NCBI GenBank assembly: GCA_948441955.1
Contig: CAOJQZ010000024.1
Span: forward strand, 1 to 32,673
DNA: 32,673 nt
Reading direction: 5' to 3'
Origin: an uncultured Lachnospiraceae bacterium
Lineage (GTDB): Bacteria > Bacillota > Clostridia > Lachnospirales > Lachnospiraceae
Positions 8,098 through 16,060 of this stretch are shown one piece after another. Numbering within the stretch: position 1 is the stretch's first letter; each line of letters opens with the position of its first letter. The notes beneath the pieces are model-generated. The model ran no database searches. It was given only the letters and a program-made list of their open reading frames with translations, and was not told the DNA's origin. The translations under genes were made by a program, and so were the position numbers.

Positions 8098-9357
8098 TGT
8101 TAATTCTGCAATTCGTGATACTCCTACATAGATTTCAGATATTTTGTACCAGGTGGGATAATCAACAATTCCCGTCTGCGGCAGTCCGAAAACAGATTGA
8201 AATTTTTTTACGGCGGCTGCAGTTGCAGGTCCGTAGATGCCGTCGGCAGTAATTTTCGGGATGGCCGGATAGGCTCCTGAGATTACTGCAAGCTGTTCCT
8301 GCATTTGCCGTACCTTATCTCCGGTGGAGCCTTGGGTGAGATTATAGCCGGGCCAGGAAGCGGGAATGCCGGAGATGGCTTCAGCCGTATTGATATACAT
8401 ATTGTTGCCGTAGTAATAGCGTAGGATTTCGATGGCGCTGTAGCCCTGGTCGCCGAGAGATTTGGAGCCCCACTGGGTCATCCAGTTTGGGCACTGAACC
8501 TGTCTTCCATCGCAATATTGTGTTAAAATCGGCTGTCTTACATTGGGCCGGGATAAGTAGTTGGAAAATAGTTCATCTACAATTACGGATATAGTATTGT
8601 AAATATTCCGTTCTGGTATCCATTTATGGTCAAAGGCTGTGGAGGAGGTAATTGTAAAATCATAGCCTTTATTCCGGTACCATTCCGTGTATACCCGATT
8701 CAAAGTAAAGGACATGATAGCAAGTACATTTGCACGGATTGTATTTGCCGGCCAGGTTGCGTAGATTTCGCTGGATGCAACATTTTTGATATAATCCTTA
8801 TAACGGACATAATAATCCTTAGCGGTTGTATCACGGGGGCTTCCGTCATGAACAACGATATATTCAGGAACGACAACGCGGCTTAGGACGATTTCACCGG
8901 TTTCATTTACTGGCTTGATTTCCTCCTCAGGAATTTTTGGCGGATACGTTCCGTATAATGTATGTGCAGGAATAACAAATACATCCTCACCTTCGCCGGC
9001 GGCTGCGGGACGGAGAGCTACGTTTTGTATTGCAGTGACGGTGGAAAGAATTTCGGCGCCTGCAACACTCACGGGCTCATATCCCGGAGCACTTACCTGA
9101 ATCGTATATTCGGAGTAAGGCTGTTGTTCATTGTTTACATCAAGACTATAGTCCAGCGGCGGCGCAGGGAGGTCAATGGTTTCAGTCTGGCCGGACGAAT
9201 CGGTAGTAAGCTGTTCCAGCTGGTTATCCGGCACTCCGGTATAAGAAATCGATATGGCGGCATCAGCTATCGGAAAACCGTTGATTTCTGAAGTGACCTG
9301 GATTTTTAATTGTCCTTTATCAGGGTTATCTGTTTGAAAGGCATGGATATAGTCCAT
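8095..9357 (-). CDS. Peptidoglycan-binding protein with SpoIID-like central region
   Basis: The 420-residue protein has three parts. Residues about 15-115 look like a carboxypeptidase-regulatory or Ig-like beta domain (QVTSEINGFPIADAAISISY and an APGYEPV turn). Residues about 195-330 resemble the SpoIID/cortex-lytic type, with IRANVLAIMSFTLNRVYTEW and YDFTITSSTAFDHKW. Residues about 340-408 are a PG_binding_1 repeat (TQGSTGDKVRQMQEQL, ITADGIYGPATAAAVKKFQ). There is no signal peptide or membrane span, fitting a mother-cell protein delivered to the forming spore. A GAGG site is 8 bases before the ATG, and a sigma-K-like promoter lies upstream. Role in spore cortex or coat is inferred. Confidence 0.75.
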   Translation of the reverse strand: MDYIHAFQTDNPDKGQLKIQVTSEINGFPIADAAISISYTGVPDNQLEQLTTDSSGQTETIDLPAPPLDYSLDVNNEQQPYSEYTIQVSAPGYEPVSVAGAEILSTVTAIQNVALRPAAAGEGEDVFVIPAHTLYGTYPPKIPEEEIKPVNETGEIVLSRVVVPEYIVVHDGSPRDTTAKDYYVRYKDYIKNVASSEIYATWPANTIRANVLAIMSFTLNRVYTEWYRNKGYDFTITSSTAFDHKWIPERNIYNTISVIVDELFSNYLSRPNVRQPILTQYCDGRQVQCPNWMTQWGSKSLGDQGYSAIEILRYYYGNNMYINTAEAISGIPASWPGYNLTQGSTGDKVRQMQEQLAVISGAYPAIPKITADGIYGPATAAAVKKFQSVFGLPQTGIVDYPTWYKISEIYVGVSRIAELT

Positions 9358-9389
9358 AGTTTATACCTCATAAAAGCTCTATTACTATT

Positions 9390-9415
9390 AACATATGAAT
9401 AAACATAAAAAATGT
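9390..9415 (-). promoter_or_regulatory. Sigma-K-like promoter of the peptidoglycan-binding protein
   Basis: On the minus strand CATATGTT (9397-9390) matches CATANNNT, and AC (9415-9414) stands 16 bases upstream, the arrangement reported for Bacillus sigma-K promoters. A predicted start near 9383 leaves about 25 bases to the ATG, including the ribosome site. Sigma-E is a less good match. Confidence 0.5.
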
Positions 9416-9455
9416 TCTGCTTTATAAAAAATCAGACAGGAAGAAGGGAAGCGGT

Positions 9456-10679
9456 ATGGGAAAAAGGAAAAAATCAGGATGTCTTTCAGGGATACTGGCA
9501 TTTTTAATACTGTTGTTTTTCATGTGTGCTGGAACAGCTGCCGCTGGTATATTCCTTTTAAAACAGGATAATACGGGGGAACTGACAAAAGAGAAAATTG
9601 TAAGAAAAGAGATTCCCTATCAGCAGATACATGATGCAGGGGAGGATGATATTCGGAAATATTATTTCGAACAGCTTGAAGGGGAAGAGCAGATGGCCTA
9701 TTTGGAAATTCTTCAAGGACTCAGGGAAAGCAGGGAAGAGATCTATGTGCACTGCAAGGATGCGCGGACCACCAATAAACTGTTCCAATATGTACTCAGG
9801 GACTATCCGGAGATTTTTTGGTGTGAGGGCATTACAACCGCCACTTCGTATGGCGGTGATGAAGAATATACGATATTGGAGCCGGTATATTCATATGATA
9901 TGGCGGAAAGAGATAAGAGACAGGCAGAAATAGACAAGGCGGTATCCCAGTGTCTTGCAGGAATTGAGATTACGGCATCAGATTATGATAAGATTTTATA
10001 TATTTATAATTACATTGTAGAGCTGGTTGATTATAATCTGGAATCGGAGGATAATCAGAACATTTACAGTGTATTTGTAAATCACAGTTCTGTATGTGCA
10101 GGATATTCAAAAGCGGCTCAATATCTTCTTGAACGCCTTGATGTTTTTTGTACCTATATTACGGGAACTACAAAGAGCGGACAGAGCCATGCCTGGAATT
10201 TGGTGATTTGTGACGGAGACTATTACTATGTAGATACTACCTGGGGGGATCCAGTGTTTCAGGGGCAGGAAGGAGAGGAACTCCAGAAGGAACTTAATTA
10301 TGTAAGTTATGATTATATGTGCTGCAGTGACGAGGAGCTGTTTCGGACGCATATGCCGGATGTGGATATAGAGCTTCCGTCATGTACTAAAATGGATTGT
10401 AACTATTATGTGGTAAATGGAATGTATTATGATTCTTATAATAGTAACGAGGCCCTGGGGGTTATGAATGATATCATATCCAGACAGGATAATCCGGTAG
10501 TGCTTAAATATGCAGATGCAGAAGTGTATGCCCAGGCCCATGAGGATATTTTTGAGAATGTTGTTCACCGTGCGGCACAGAACCTGGCGCAGCGGTATGG
10601 ACTGTCACAGGTAAAATACAGCTATATTGATGATGATAAATTAAATAAAATTGTGATTTACTGGGAGTATGATGCGTAG
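9456..10679 (+). CDS. Membrane-anchored transglutaminase-like protein
   Basis: The 407-residue product has a basic start, one hydrophobic span at about residues 12-35, and an extracellular part. Its transglutaminase-like core shows the papain-type triad in order: C214 in SVCAGYSKA, H245 in QSHAWN and D260 in YYVDTTWGDP. Proteins of this fold act as proteases, peptidases or crosslinkers on the surface of Clostridia; the substrate here is unknown. The ATG follows GAAGGGAAG. Its end overlaps the next gene, a prepilin peptidase, by 11 bases, which suggests coupled translation and perhaps a shared role in surface structures. Confidence 0.85.
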   Translation: MGKRKKSGCLSGILAFLILLFFMCAGTAAAGIFLLKQDNTGELTKEKIVRKEIPYQQIHDAGEDDIRKYYFEQLEGEEQMAYLEILQGLRESREEIYVHCKDARTTNKLFQYVLRDYPEIFWCEGITTATSYGGDEEYTILEPVYSYDMAERDKRQAEIDKAVSQCLAGIEITASDYDKILYIYNYIVELVDYNLESEDNQNIYSVFVNHSSVCAGYSKAAQYLLERLDVFCTYITGTTKSGQSHAWNLVICDGDYYYVDTTWGDPVFQGQEGEELQKELNYVSYDYMCCSDEELFRTHMPDVDIELPSCTKMDCNYYVVNGMYYDSYNSNEALGVMNDIISRQDNPVVLKYADAEVYAQAHEDIFENVVHRAAQNLAQRYGLSQVKYSYIDDDKLNKIVIYWEYDA

Positions 10680-11136
10680 CATGTTAAAACAATTGATGAC
10701 GATGCAGGGAATGCTTACAACCACATTTTTAATATTGCTTATCAGTGCGGCATATATAGATTTCAAGAGAAAGAGAATTCCGGACAGGATAGTATTCTGT
10801 ATTTTTTTCGTGGCATTTACCGGTTTGTTTTTTATGGAAACACCAGTGATTGCACAAAAAGCGGCCGGAATCTTTGTGGTTAGTGTTCCAATGCTTTTAG
10901 CTGCTTTATGTGCTCCCGGAGCTTTTGGGGGCGGAGATATTAAGCTTATGGCGGCATGCGGATTGTTCCTTGGAGCAGAGGCCGTTTTTTATTCTTTTTT
11001 TTACTCTCTTATTCTGGGAGGAATATATAGCGTGTACCTGGTATCATATAAAAGCAAAGCAGGAAAAACAGAATTTGCATTCGGTCCTTTTTTAGCTTCA
11101 GGTATTATTTTACGTCTTATTTTTCAGGGTTTTTGA
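10669..11136 (+). CDS. A24 family prepilin peptidase (short form)
   Basis: This is a 155-residue polytopic membrane protein with the two aspartate motifs of type IV prepilin or TadV/CpaA-type leader peptidases: D31 in YIDFKRKRIPD and D90 in the GxGD motif FGGGDIKLM. It would cleave basic leader peptides of pilin-like proteins at the cytoplasmic face. It lacks the N-terminal methylating, zinc-binding region of full-length PilD. No pilin, ATPase or secretin gene lies in the window, so it is either an orphan or works with a distant locus. It overlaps the transglutaminase-like gene by 11 bases. Confidence 0.88.
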   Translation: MMRSMLKQLMTMQGMLTTTFLILLISAAYIDFKRKRIPDRIVFCIFFVAFTGLFFMETPVIAQKAAGIFVVSVPMLLAALCAPGAFGGGDIKLMAACGLFLGAEAVFYSFFYSLILGGIYSVYLVSYKSKAGKTEFAFGPFLASGIILRLIFQGF

Positions 11137-11138
11137 TG

Positions 11139-11167
11139 TTGAAAAATAAAAGTAACTGTAGTATAAT
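11139..11167 (+). promoter_or_regulatory. Promoter of carAB
   Basis: TTGAAA (11139-11144) and a perfect TATAAT (11162-11167) are 17 bases apart. The leader to carA is about 50 bases, too short for a PyrR-type attenuator. A perfect 10-bp A/T inverted repeat (11117-11126 with 11140-11149) overlaps the -35 and could be an operator or a weak terminator of the preceding gene. Confidence 0.8.
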
Positions 11168-11219
11168 TTCTACAATTTGGGTAACATTCAATAATATTTA
11201 ATAAAGAAAGGGTGGCGGG

Positions 11220-12290
11220 ATGAAAGCATTTCTTATACTGGAGGACGGAACGGTCTTTTCAGGAACCAGTATTGGCTCGGAGAGGGATATGATTAGTGAG
11301 ATTGTATTTAATACTTCCATGACGGGGTATTTGGAGGTGCTGACGGATCCATCCTATGCGGGACAGGCTGTTGTGATGACTTATCCTCTTATTGGTAATT
11401 ACGGGGTTACGCCTGATATGGAATCGAAGAAGGCATGGCCGGACGGTTATATTGTAAGAGAACTTTCCCGTGTGGCGAGTAATTTCCGGTGTGAAGGGGG
11501 GCTGAATGACTTTCTGGTTATGCAGGACATTCCGGGAATTGCGGGAATTGATACAAGGGCTCTTACAAAGCTTTTGCGTGAAAAGGGCACGATGAACGGA
11601 ATGATTACAACGAATGCGGATTACTGTCTGGATGAAGTGCTCCCAAGACTGCAAATGTATACAGTGGGGGATGTCGTGCAGAAGGCGACTTGTAAGGATA
11701 CATATATATTAGAAGGAAATGGACCAAAGGTTGCACTCATGGACTTTGGCGCTAAAAATAACATTGCCAGATCTTTAAATCAAAGGGGCGTATCAGTCAC
11801 TGTCTATCCGGCAGATACAACTGCCGAAGAAATCATCCGATCAAAGCCGGATGGTATTATGCTTTCCAATGGACCTGGGGATCCGGAAAGCTGCACATCT
11901 ATCATTAAGGAAATCAAAAAATTATCCGATACAGATATTCCGATATTTGCAATTTGTCTGGGGCATCAGCTGATGGCTCTTGCACATGGCGCGAAAACGT
12001 ATAAGCTAAAATATGGACACAGGGGCGGGAATCATCCGGTGAAGGATCTGATAAGCGGCCGCGTCTATATTTCTTCGCAGAATCACGGGTATGCAGTAGA
12101 TTACGACAGCATGGATGCGTCAGTTGCAAGAGAAGCATTTATTAATGTTAATGATGGAACAAACGAGGGCCTTTCCTATACCGGGAAAAATATTTTTACC
12201 GTTCAGTTTCATCCGGAGGCATGCCCGGGTCCTCAGGATTCCGGATATTTATTCGACAGATTTCTGGATATGATGAAAGGAGCAAAATAA
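11220..12290 (+). CDS. carA: Carbamoyl phosphate synthase, small subunit
   Basis: CarA is the glutamine amidotransferase subunit: it releases ammonia from glutamine and passes it to CarB for carbamoyl phosphate, used for pyrimidines and arginine. The 356 residues include the N-terminal CarA domain (FNTSMTGYLEVLTDPSYAGQ) and the class I amidotransferase domain with nucleophile C246 in FAICLGHQL and partners H331 and E333 in VQFHPEA. SNGPGDPES marks the oxyanion region. It ends one base into carB (TAATG), so the two are coupled. The first base follows an AAAGGGTGG site. Confidence 0.97.
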   Translation: MKAFLILEDGTVFSGTSIGSERDMISEIVFNTSMTGYLEVLTDPSYAGQAVVMTYPLIGNYGVTPDMESKKAWPDGYIVRELSRVASNFRCEGGLNDFLVMQDIPGIAGIDTRALTKLLREKGTMNGMITTNADYCLDEVLPRLQMYTVGDVVQKATCKDTYILEGNGPKVALMDFGAKNNIARSLNQRGVSVTVYPADTTAEEIIRSKPDGIMLSNGPGDPESCTSIIKEIKKLSDTDIPIFAICLGHQLMALAHGAKTYKLKYGHRGGNHPVKDLISGRVYISSQNHGYAVDYDSMDASVAREAFINVNDGTNEGLSYTGKNIFTVQFHPEACPGPQDSGYLFDRFLDMMKGAK

Positions 12291-15200
12291 TGCCGAAGAA
12301 TAGTGAGATTAAAAAAGTACTTGTCATCGGCTCCGGTCCAATTGTGATTGGACAGGCGGCTGAATTTGATTATGCGGGAACCCAGGCCTGCCGTTCCCTT
12401 AAGGAAGAAGGGCTTGAGGTGGTGCTTTTAAATTCAAATCCGGCAACGATTATGACGGACAAGGATATTGCAGACAGGGTATATATAGAGCCTTTGAGTA
12501 TAGAAGTGGTGGAACAGCTTATTCTAAAGGAAAAACCTGACAGTGTTCTTCCTACGCTGGGGGGGCAGGCGGCCCTCAATCTGGCAATGGAACTAGAGGA
12601 AAACGGATTTCTTAAAAGAAATCATGTACGGCTCATCGGGACAACAGCAGATACAATCAGAAAGGCAGAGGATCGTTTGGAATTCAAATCTGCTATGGAA
12701 AAGATCGGAGAGCCCTGCGCTGCTTCACTTGTTGTGGAAAATGTGGAAGACGGTGTAAGATTTGCCGAAAGTATTGGATATCCCGTGGTCCTCCGTCCGG
12801 CATATACCCTTGGCGGAAGCGGCGGCGGTATTGCAGGTGACAGGCATCAGCTTACAGAGATTCTGGAAAATGGTTTAAGGCTTTCCCGCGTAGGCCAGGT
12901 GCTTGTAGAACGCTGTATTGCAGGATGGAAGGAAATTGAATATGAAGTTATGCGCGACGCATGTGGAAACTGTATTACCGTATGTAATATGGAAAATATA
13001 GATCCGGTTGGCGTGCATACCGGAGACAGTATTGTGGTGGCGCCGTCTCAGACCCTTGGGGATAAAGAGTACCAGATGCTTCGTACTTCCGCGCTTAATA
13101 TCATCAGTGAGCTTAATATTACCGGAGGATGTAATGTACAATATGCGCTGCACCCGGAAACTTTTGAATATTGTGTTATCGAGGTGAATCCCCGGGTCAG
13201 CCGTTCCTCTGCTCTTGCAAGCAAAGCGACAGGATATCCCATTGCCAAAGTTGCGGCAAAGATTGCTCTCGGCTATACACTGGATGAAATTAAGAATGCG
13301 GTGACGAAGAAGACTTATGCCAGCTTTGAACCTGTGCTGGATTATTGTGTTGTAAAGATTCCGAGGCTTCCCTTTGATAAATTTATCAGTGCGAAAAGAA
13401 CGCTTACGACACAGATGAAAGCAACCGGAGAGGTCATGAGTATATGTGATAATTTCGAAGGGGCGCTTATGAAGGCGATCCGTTCTCTTGAGCAGCATGT
13501 GGATTGTTTATTGTCCTATGATTTTTCGCAATTATCTAAGGAGGATCTTCTGAATGATTTAAAGCGTGTAGATGACCAGAGAATCTGGAAGATTGCGGAG
13601 GCGGTAAGAAGAGGCATTTCTTATGAAATGATTCATGATATTACAAAAATTGATATTTGGTTTATTGATAAGATAGCGATCCTTGTAGAGATGGAGCAGG
13701 CCCTTAAGGCATGTGCACCGAAAGTGTCATCCGGAAGGGGAGGAATTGAAAAGGAACTTCTTAAGGAAGCAAAGCGTCTGGAATTTCCAGACAGCGTGAT
13801 AGCAAGACTCACTGGGCTTGAGGAACGAAGGGTACACGATCTGCGCCGTGAGTATGGTATTCAGGCGGCATATAAGATGGTAGATACCTGTGCTGCAGAG
13901 TTTGCGGCGGAAACGCCTTACTATTATTCTGTATTTGGAAGCGAAAATGAGGCGGAGAAGACAGAAGGACGGAAAAAGGTCCTGGTGCTTGGATCCGGAC
14001 CAATTCGTATCGGGCAGGGAATTGAGTTTGATTTCTGCTCGGTACATTGTACATGGACCTTTTCCAGAGAAGGCTACGAGACAATTATAGTGAATAATAA
14101 TCCGGAGACAGTGAGTACGGACTTTGATATTGCAGACAAGCTGTATTTTGAACCCCTTACTCCCGAAGATGTAGAAAGCATTGTGGATGTGGAAAAGCCG
14201 GACGGCGCAGTGGTACAATTTGGAGGGCAGACGGCAATCAAGCTCACGGAGGCTCTGATGAAGATGGGAGTTCCAATCCTTGGAACAAAGGCAGAGGACG
14301 TGGACGCGGCAGAGGACAGAGAGCTGTTTGACGGAATTTTGGAGGAGTGCCGGATACCAAGGCCCAAGGGGGACACTGTGTATACAGCGGATGAAGCAAA
14401 GCAGGTGGCAAACCGCCTGGGCTATCCGGTGCTTGTAAGGCCGTCCTATGTTCTTGGAGGACAGGGAATGCAAATTGCCATTAATGACCATGATATAGAT
14501 GAATTTATCGGAATCATCAACCGGATTGCGCAGGATCATCCGATTCTGGTTGATAAATATATGCAAGGAAAGGAGATTGAGGTTGACGCGGTATGTGATG
14601 GAGAAGATATACTGATTCCAGGCATTATGGAACATATTGAACGTGCGGGTATTCATTCGGGCGACAGTATTTCTGTCTATCCTGCGCAGAGCATTTCAGA
14701 AAAAACAAAGCATATTATTGAGGAATATACAAGGCGGCTTGCATGTTCCCTTCATGTCATCGGACTTATTAATATCCAGTTCATTGTATGCGGAGAAGAT
14801 GTATATGTTATTGAGGTAAATCCCAGATCCAGCCGGACAGTGCCGTATATCAGCAAGGTAACCGGAATTCCGATCGTACCTCTTGCCGCAAGGGTTATTA
14901 TGGGATACAAGCTTAAAGAGCTGGGATATACACCGGGACTTCAGCCGGAAGCAGATTATTTTGCAGTAAAAATGCCGGTATTTTCCTTTGAGAAAATCCG
15001 GGATGCAGATATCAGCCTGGGGCCGGAAATGAAATCTACCGGAGAGTGTCTGGGAATTGCAAAAACTTTTGACGAAGCCCTTTATAAAGCATTTTTAGGA
15101 GCGGGAATCAAGCTTCCGAAGTTCAATAACATGATTCTTACAGTCCGTGATGAAGATAAGCCGGAGGCGGTGGAAATCGGCAGACGTTTTGCAAAAATCG

Positions 15201-15514
15201 GCTACCGGATTTTTGCAACGGAAGGAACCGCACAGGCACTAAAGGACGCAGGAGTGAAAGCGATCGCCGTCAATAAGATTGAACAGGAAACACCGAATCT
15301 GATGGACTTAATCCTGGGCCATAAAATTGACCTTGTTATCGATACGCCTCCTCAAGGTGCAGAGCATGGAAAAGACGGCTTTATTATAAGGAGAAATGCA
15401 GTCGAAACAGGGGTGAATGTGCTGACAGCTATCGATACTGCAGAGGCGCTTATTACAAGCCTGGAGAACACAGATATACAGAAGCTTACACTGGTAAATA
15501 TAGCAGAGATATAA
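12290..15514 (+). CDS. carB: Carbamoyl phosphate synthase, large subunit
   Basis: CarB makes carbamoyl phosphate from bicarbonate, ammonia and two ATP. The 1074 residues match the usual length. Two homologous halves are visible, each beginning with a VIGSGPI/VLGSGPI nucleotide-like segment (near residues 10 and about 565) and each holding an ATP-grasp domain (RPAYTLGGSGGG in the first, RPSYVLGGQGM in the second). The C-terminal about 140 residues form the MGS-like allosteric domain (EGTAQALKDAGVKAIAVNK). The frame is open earlier, but I chose ATG 12290 because AAAGGAG precedes it and carA ends there. A 44-bp palindrome follows and may end the transcript. Confidence 0.97.
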   Translation: MPKNSEIKKVLVIGSGPIVIGQAAEFDYAGTQACRSLKEEGLEVVLLNSNPATIMTDKDIADRVYIEPLSIEVVEQLILKEKPDSVLPTLGGQAALNLAMELEENGFLKRNHVRLIGTTADTIRKAEDRLEFKSAMEKIGEPCAASLVVENVEDGVRFAESIGYPVVLRPAYTLGGSGGGIAGDRHQLTEILENGLRLSRVGQVLVERCIAGWKEIEYEVMRDACGNCITVCNMENIDPVGVHTGDSIVVAPSQTLGDKEYQMLRTSALNIISELNITGGCNVQYALHPETFEYCVIEVNPRVSRSSALASKATGYPIAKVAAKIALGYTLDEIKNAVTKKTYASFEPVLDYCVVKIPRLPFDKFISAKRTLTTQMKATGEVMSICDNFEGALMKAIRSLEQHVDCLLSYDFSQLSKEDLLNDLKRVDDQRIWKIAEAVRRGISYEMIHDITKIDIWFIDKIAILVEMEQALKACAPKVSSGRGGIEKELLKEAKRLEFPDSVIARLTGLEERRVHDLRREYGIQAAYKMVDTCAAEFAAETPYYYSVFGSENEAEKTEGRKKVLVLGSGPIRIGQGIEFDFCSVHCTWTFSREGYETIIVNNNPETVSTDFDIADKLYFEPLTPEDVESIVDVEKPDGAVVQFGGQTAIKLTEALMKMGVPILGTKAEDVDAAEDRELFDGILEECRIPRPKGDTVYTADEAKQVANRLGYPVLVRPSYVLGGQGMQIAINDHDIDEFIGIINRIAQDHPILVDKYMQGKEIEVDAVCDGEDILIPGIMEHIERAGIHSGDSISVYPAQSISEKTKHIIEEYTRRLACSLHVIGLINIQFIVCGEDVYVIEVNPRSSRTVPYISKVTGIPIVPLAARVIMGYKLKELGYTPGLQPEADYFAVKMPVFSFEKIRDADISLGPEMKSTGECLGIAKTFDEALYKAFLGAGIKLPKFNNMILTVRDEDKPEAVEIGRRFAKIGYRIFATEGTAQALKDAGVKAIAVNKIEQETPNLMDLILGHKIDLVIDTPPQGAEHGKDGFIIRRNAVETGVNVLTAIDTAEALITSLENTDIQKLTLVNIAEI

Positions 15515-15533
15515 AAAGGGACAGGGACAACTG

Positions 15534-15577
15534 CAATCTGGGACGTAGTATTTTTAAAAATACTACGTCCCAGATTG
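15534..15577 (+). repeat. 44-bp perfect palindrome after carB
   Basis: Two 22-base arms meet with no spacer (centre between 15555 and 15556), with TTTTTAAAAA at the centre and CTGGGACGTAGTA outward. In RNA it would form a very stable hairpin and could end the carAB transcript, although no T run follows. The upstream GGGACAGGGACAA (about 15518-15530) looks like part of the same element. The form resembles small dispersed palindromic elements, but copy number cannot be seen from one window. Confidence 0.85.
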
Positions 15578-15590
15578 TTACAGATTGTTA
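15571..15590 (+). repeat. Tandem 10-bp direct repeat
   Basis: CAGATTGTTA occurs twice in direct succession (15571-15580, 15581-15590). The first copy overlaps the right arm of the palindrome and the second ends just before the GntR promoter. It may be a target-site or replication-slippage trace. Confidence 0.8.
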
Positions 15591-15591
15591 A

Positions 15592-15620
15592 TTGACAAAT
15601 TCCATAAAAAAGAATATAAT
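15592..15620 (+). promoter_or_regulatory. Consensus promoter of the GntR/ABC operon
   Basis: TTGACA (15592-15597) and TATAAT (15615-15620) are separated by exactly 17 bases: a perfect sigma-A consensus. So strong a promoter needs repression, and an operator-like inverted repeat lies directly after it. Confidence 0.9.
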
Positions 15621-15622
15621 AA

Positions 15623-15645
15623 CTGTACTAATATAATTAATACAG
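15623..15645 (+). promoter_or_regulatory. Probable GntR (YtrA-type) operator
   Basis: CTGTACTAAT (15623-15632) and ATTAATACAG (15636-15645) form an inverted repeat with one mismatch around a 3-base centre. It covers the expected transcription start, so binding there by the GntR protein encoded just downstream would block its own promoter. The assignment to that protein is inferred from position. Confidence 0.65.
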
Positions 15646-15679
15646 ATAGTGTAATAAATTTATAGAAAGAGGAGAAAAA

Positions 15680-16060
15680 ATGATCATTATTGATTATAGT
15701 GATAAGCGCCCAATTTATGAGCAGATTGCAGAACGCTTTCAAGCGCTGATTGTAAACGGAATAATGGAAGTGGATGAAAAGCTGCCCTCGGTTCGGGCGC
15801 TTGCAGTGGAGCTGTCCATTAATCCGAATACGATTCAGCGTGCATATATGGAGCTTGAGAGAGACGGGTTTATTTATTCAGTAAAGGGACGGGGGAACTT
15901 TGTTAAAAAGGATGAAGAGATGTTAAAAAAACAGAAGGAACGTCTTTTAACAGAATTTGAGAGGCAGATAGGTATCTGTTTAAGACAGGGGGTTAACAAG
16001 GAGGAATTATTGAAAAGGTTTCAGAGGGTGACAGAAGCCGCCTCGGAGGTAATGGTATGA
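15680..16060 (+). CDS. GntR family transcriptional regulator, YtrA type
   Basis: This is a short (126-residue) GntR protein: an N-terminal winged helix (IYEQIAERFQALIVNG, KLPSVRALAVELSINPNT, AYMELERDGFIYSVKGRGNF) and only about 45 residues after it, which fits the YtrA subfamily that lacks a large ligand domain. Such regulators commonly repress the ABC transporter operon they head. AGAGGAG precedes the ATG. It overlaps the ABC ATPase gene by 4 bases (ATGA), so the three genes form one operon behind a consensus promoter and operator. Confidence 0.93.
   Translation: MIIIDYSDKRPIYEQIAERFQALIVNGIMEVDEKLPSVRALAVELSINPNTIQRAYMELERDGFIYSVKGRGNFVKKDEEMLKKQKERLLTEFERQIGICLRQGVNKEELLKRFQRVTEAASEVMV

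Noticed and set aside
9390..9460. Sporulation-type promoter for the plus-strand transglutaminase gene
   Set aside because: CATAAAAA on the plus strand does not fit CATANNNT, and no matching -35 is at the right distance.
11168..11219. PyrR or other attenuator leader before carA
   Set aside because: The leader is about 50 bases with no terminator/antiterminator pair or conserved PyrR loop.
12875..13498. 207-codon minus-strand open frame inside carB
   Set aside because: Same reason: a shadow of carB with no recognisable motif.
13727..14656. 309-codon open frame on the minus strand inside carB
   Set aside because: It is antisense to a highly conserved gene, has no ribosome site or domain pattern, and its composition is what a reverse reading of carB would give.
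15534..15577. Palindrome as an insertion sequence end or tyrosine recombinase site
   Set aside because: No transposase or integrase frame is near, and a single palindrome has no partner copy in the window.
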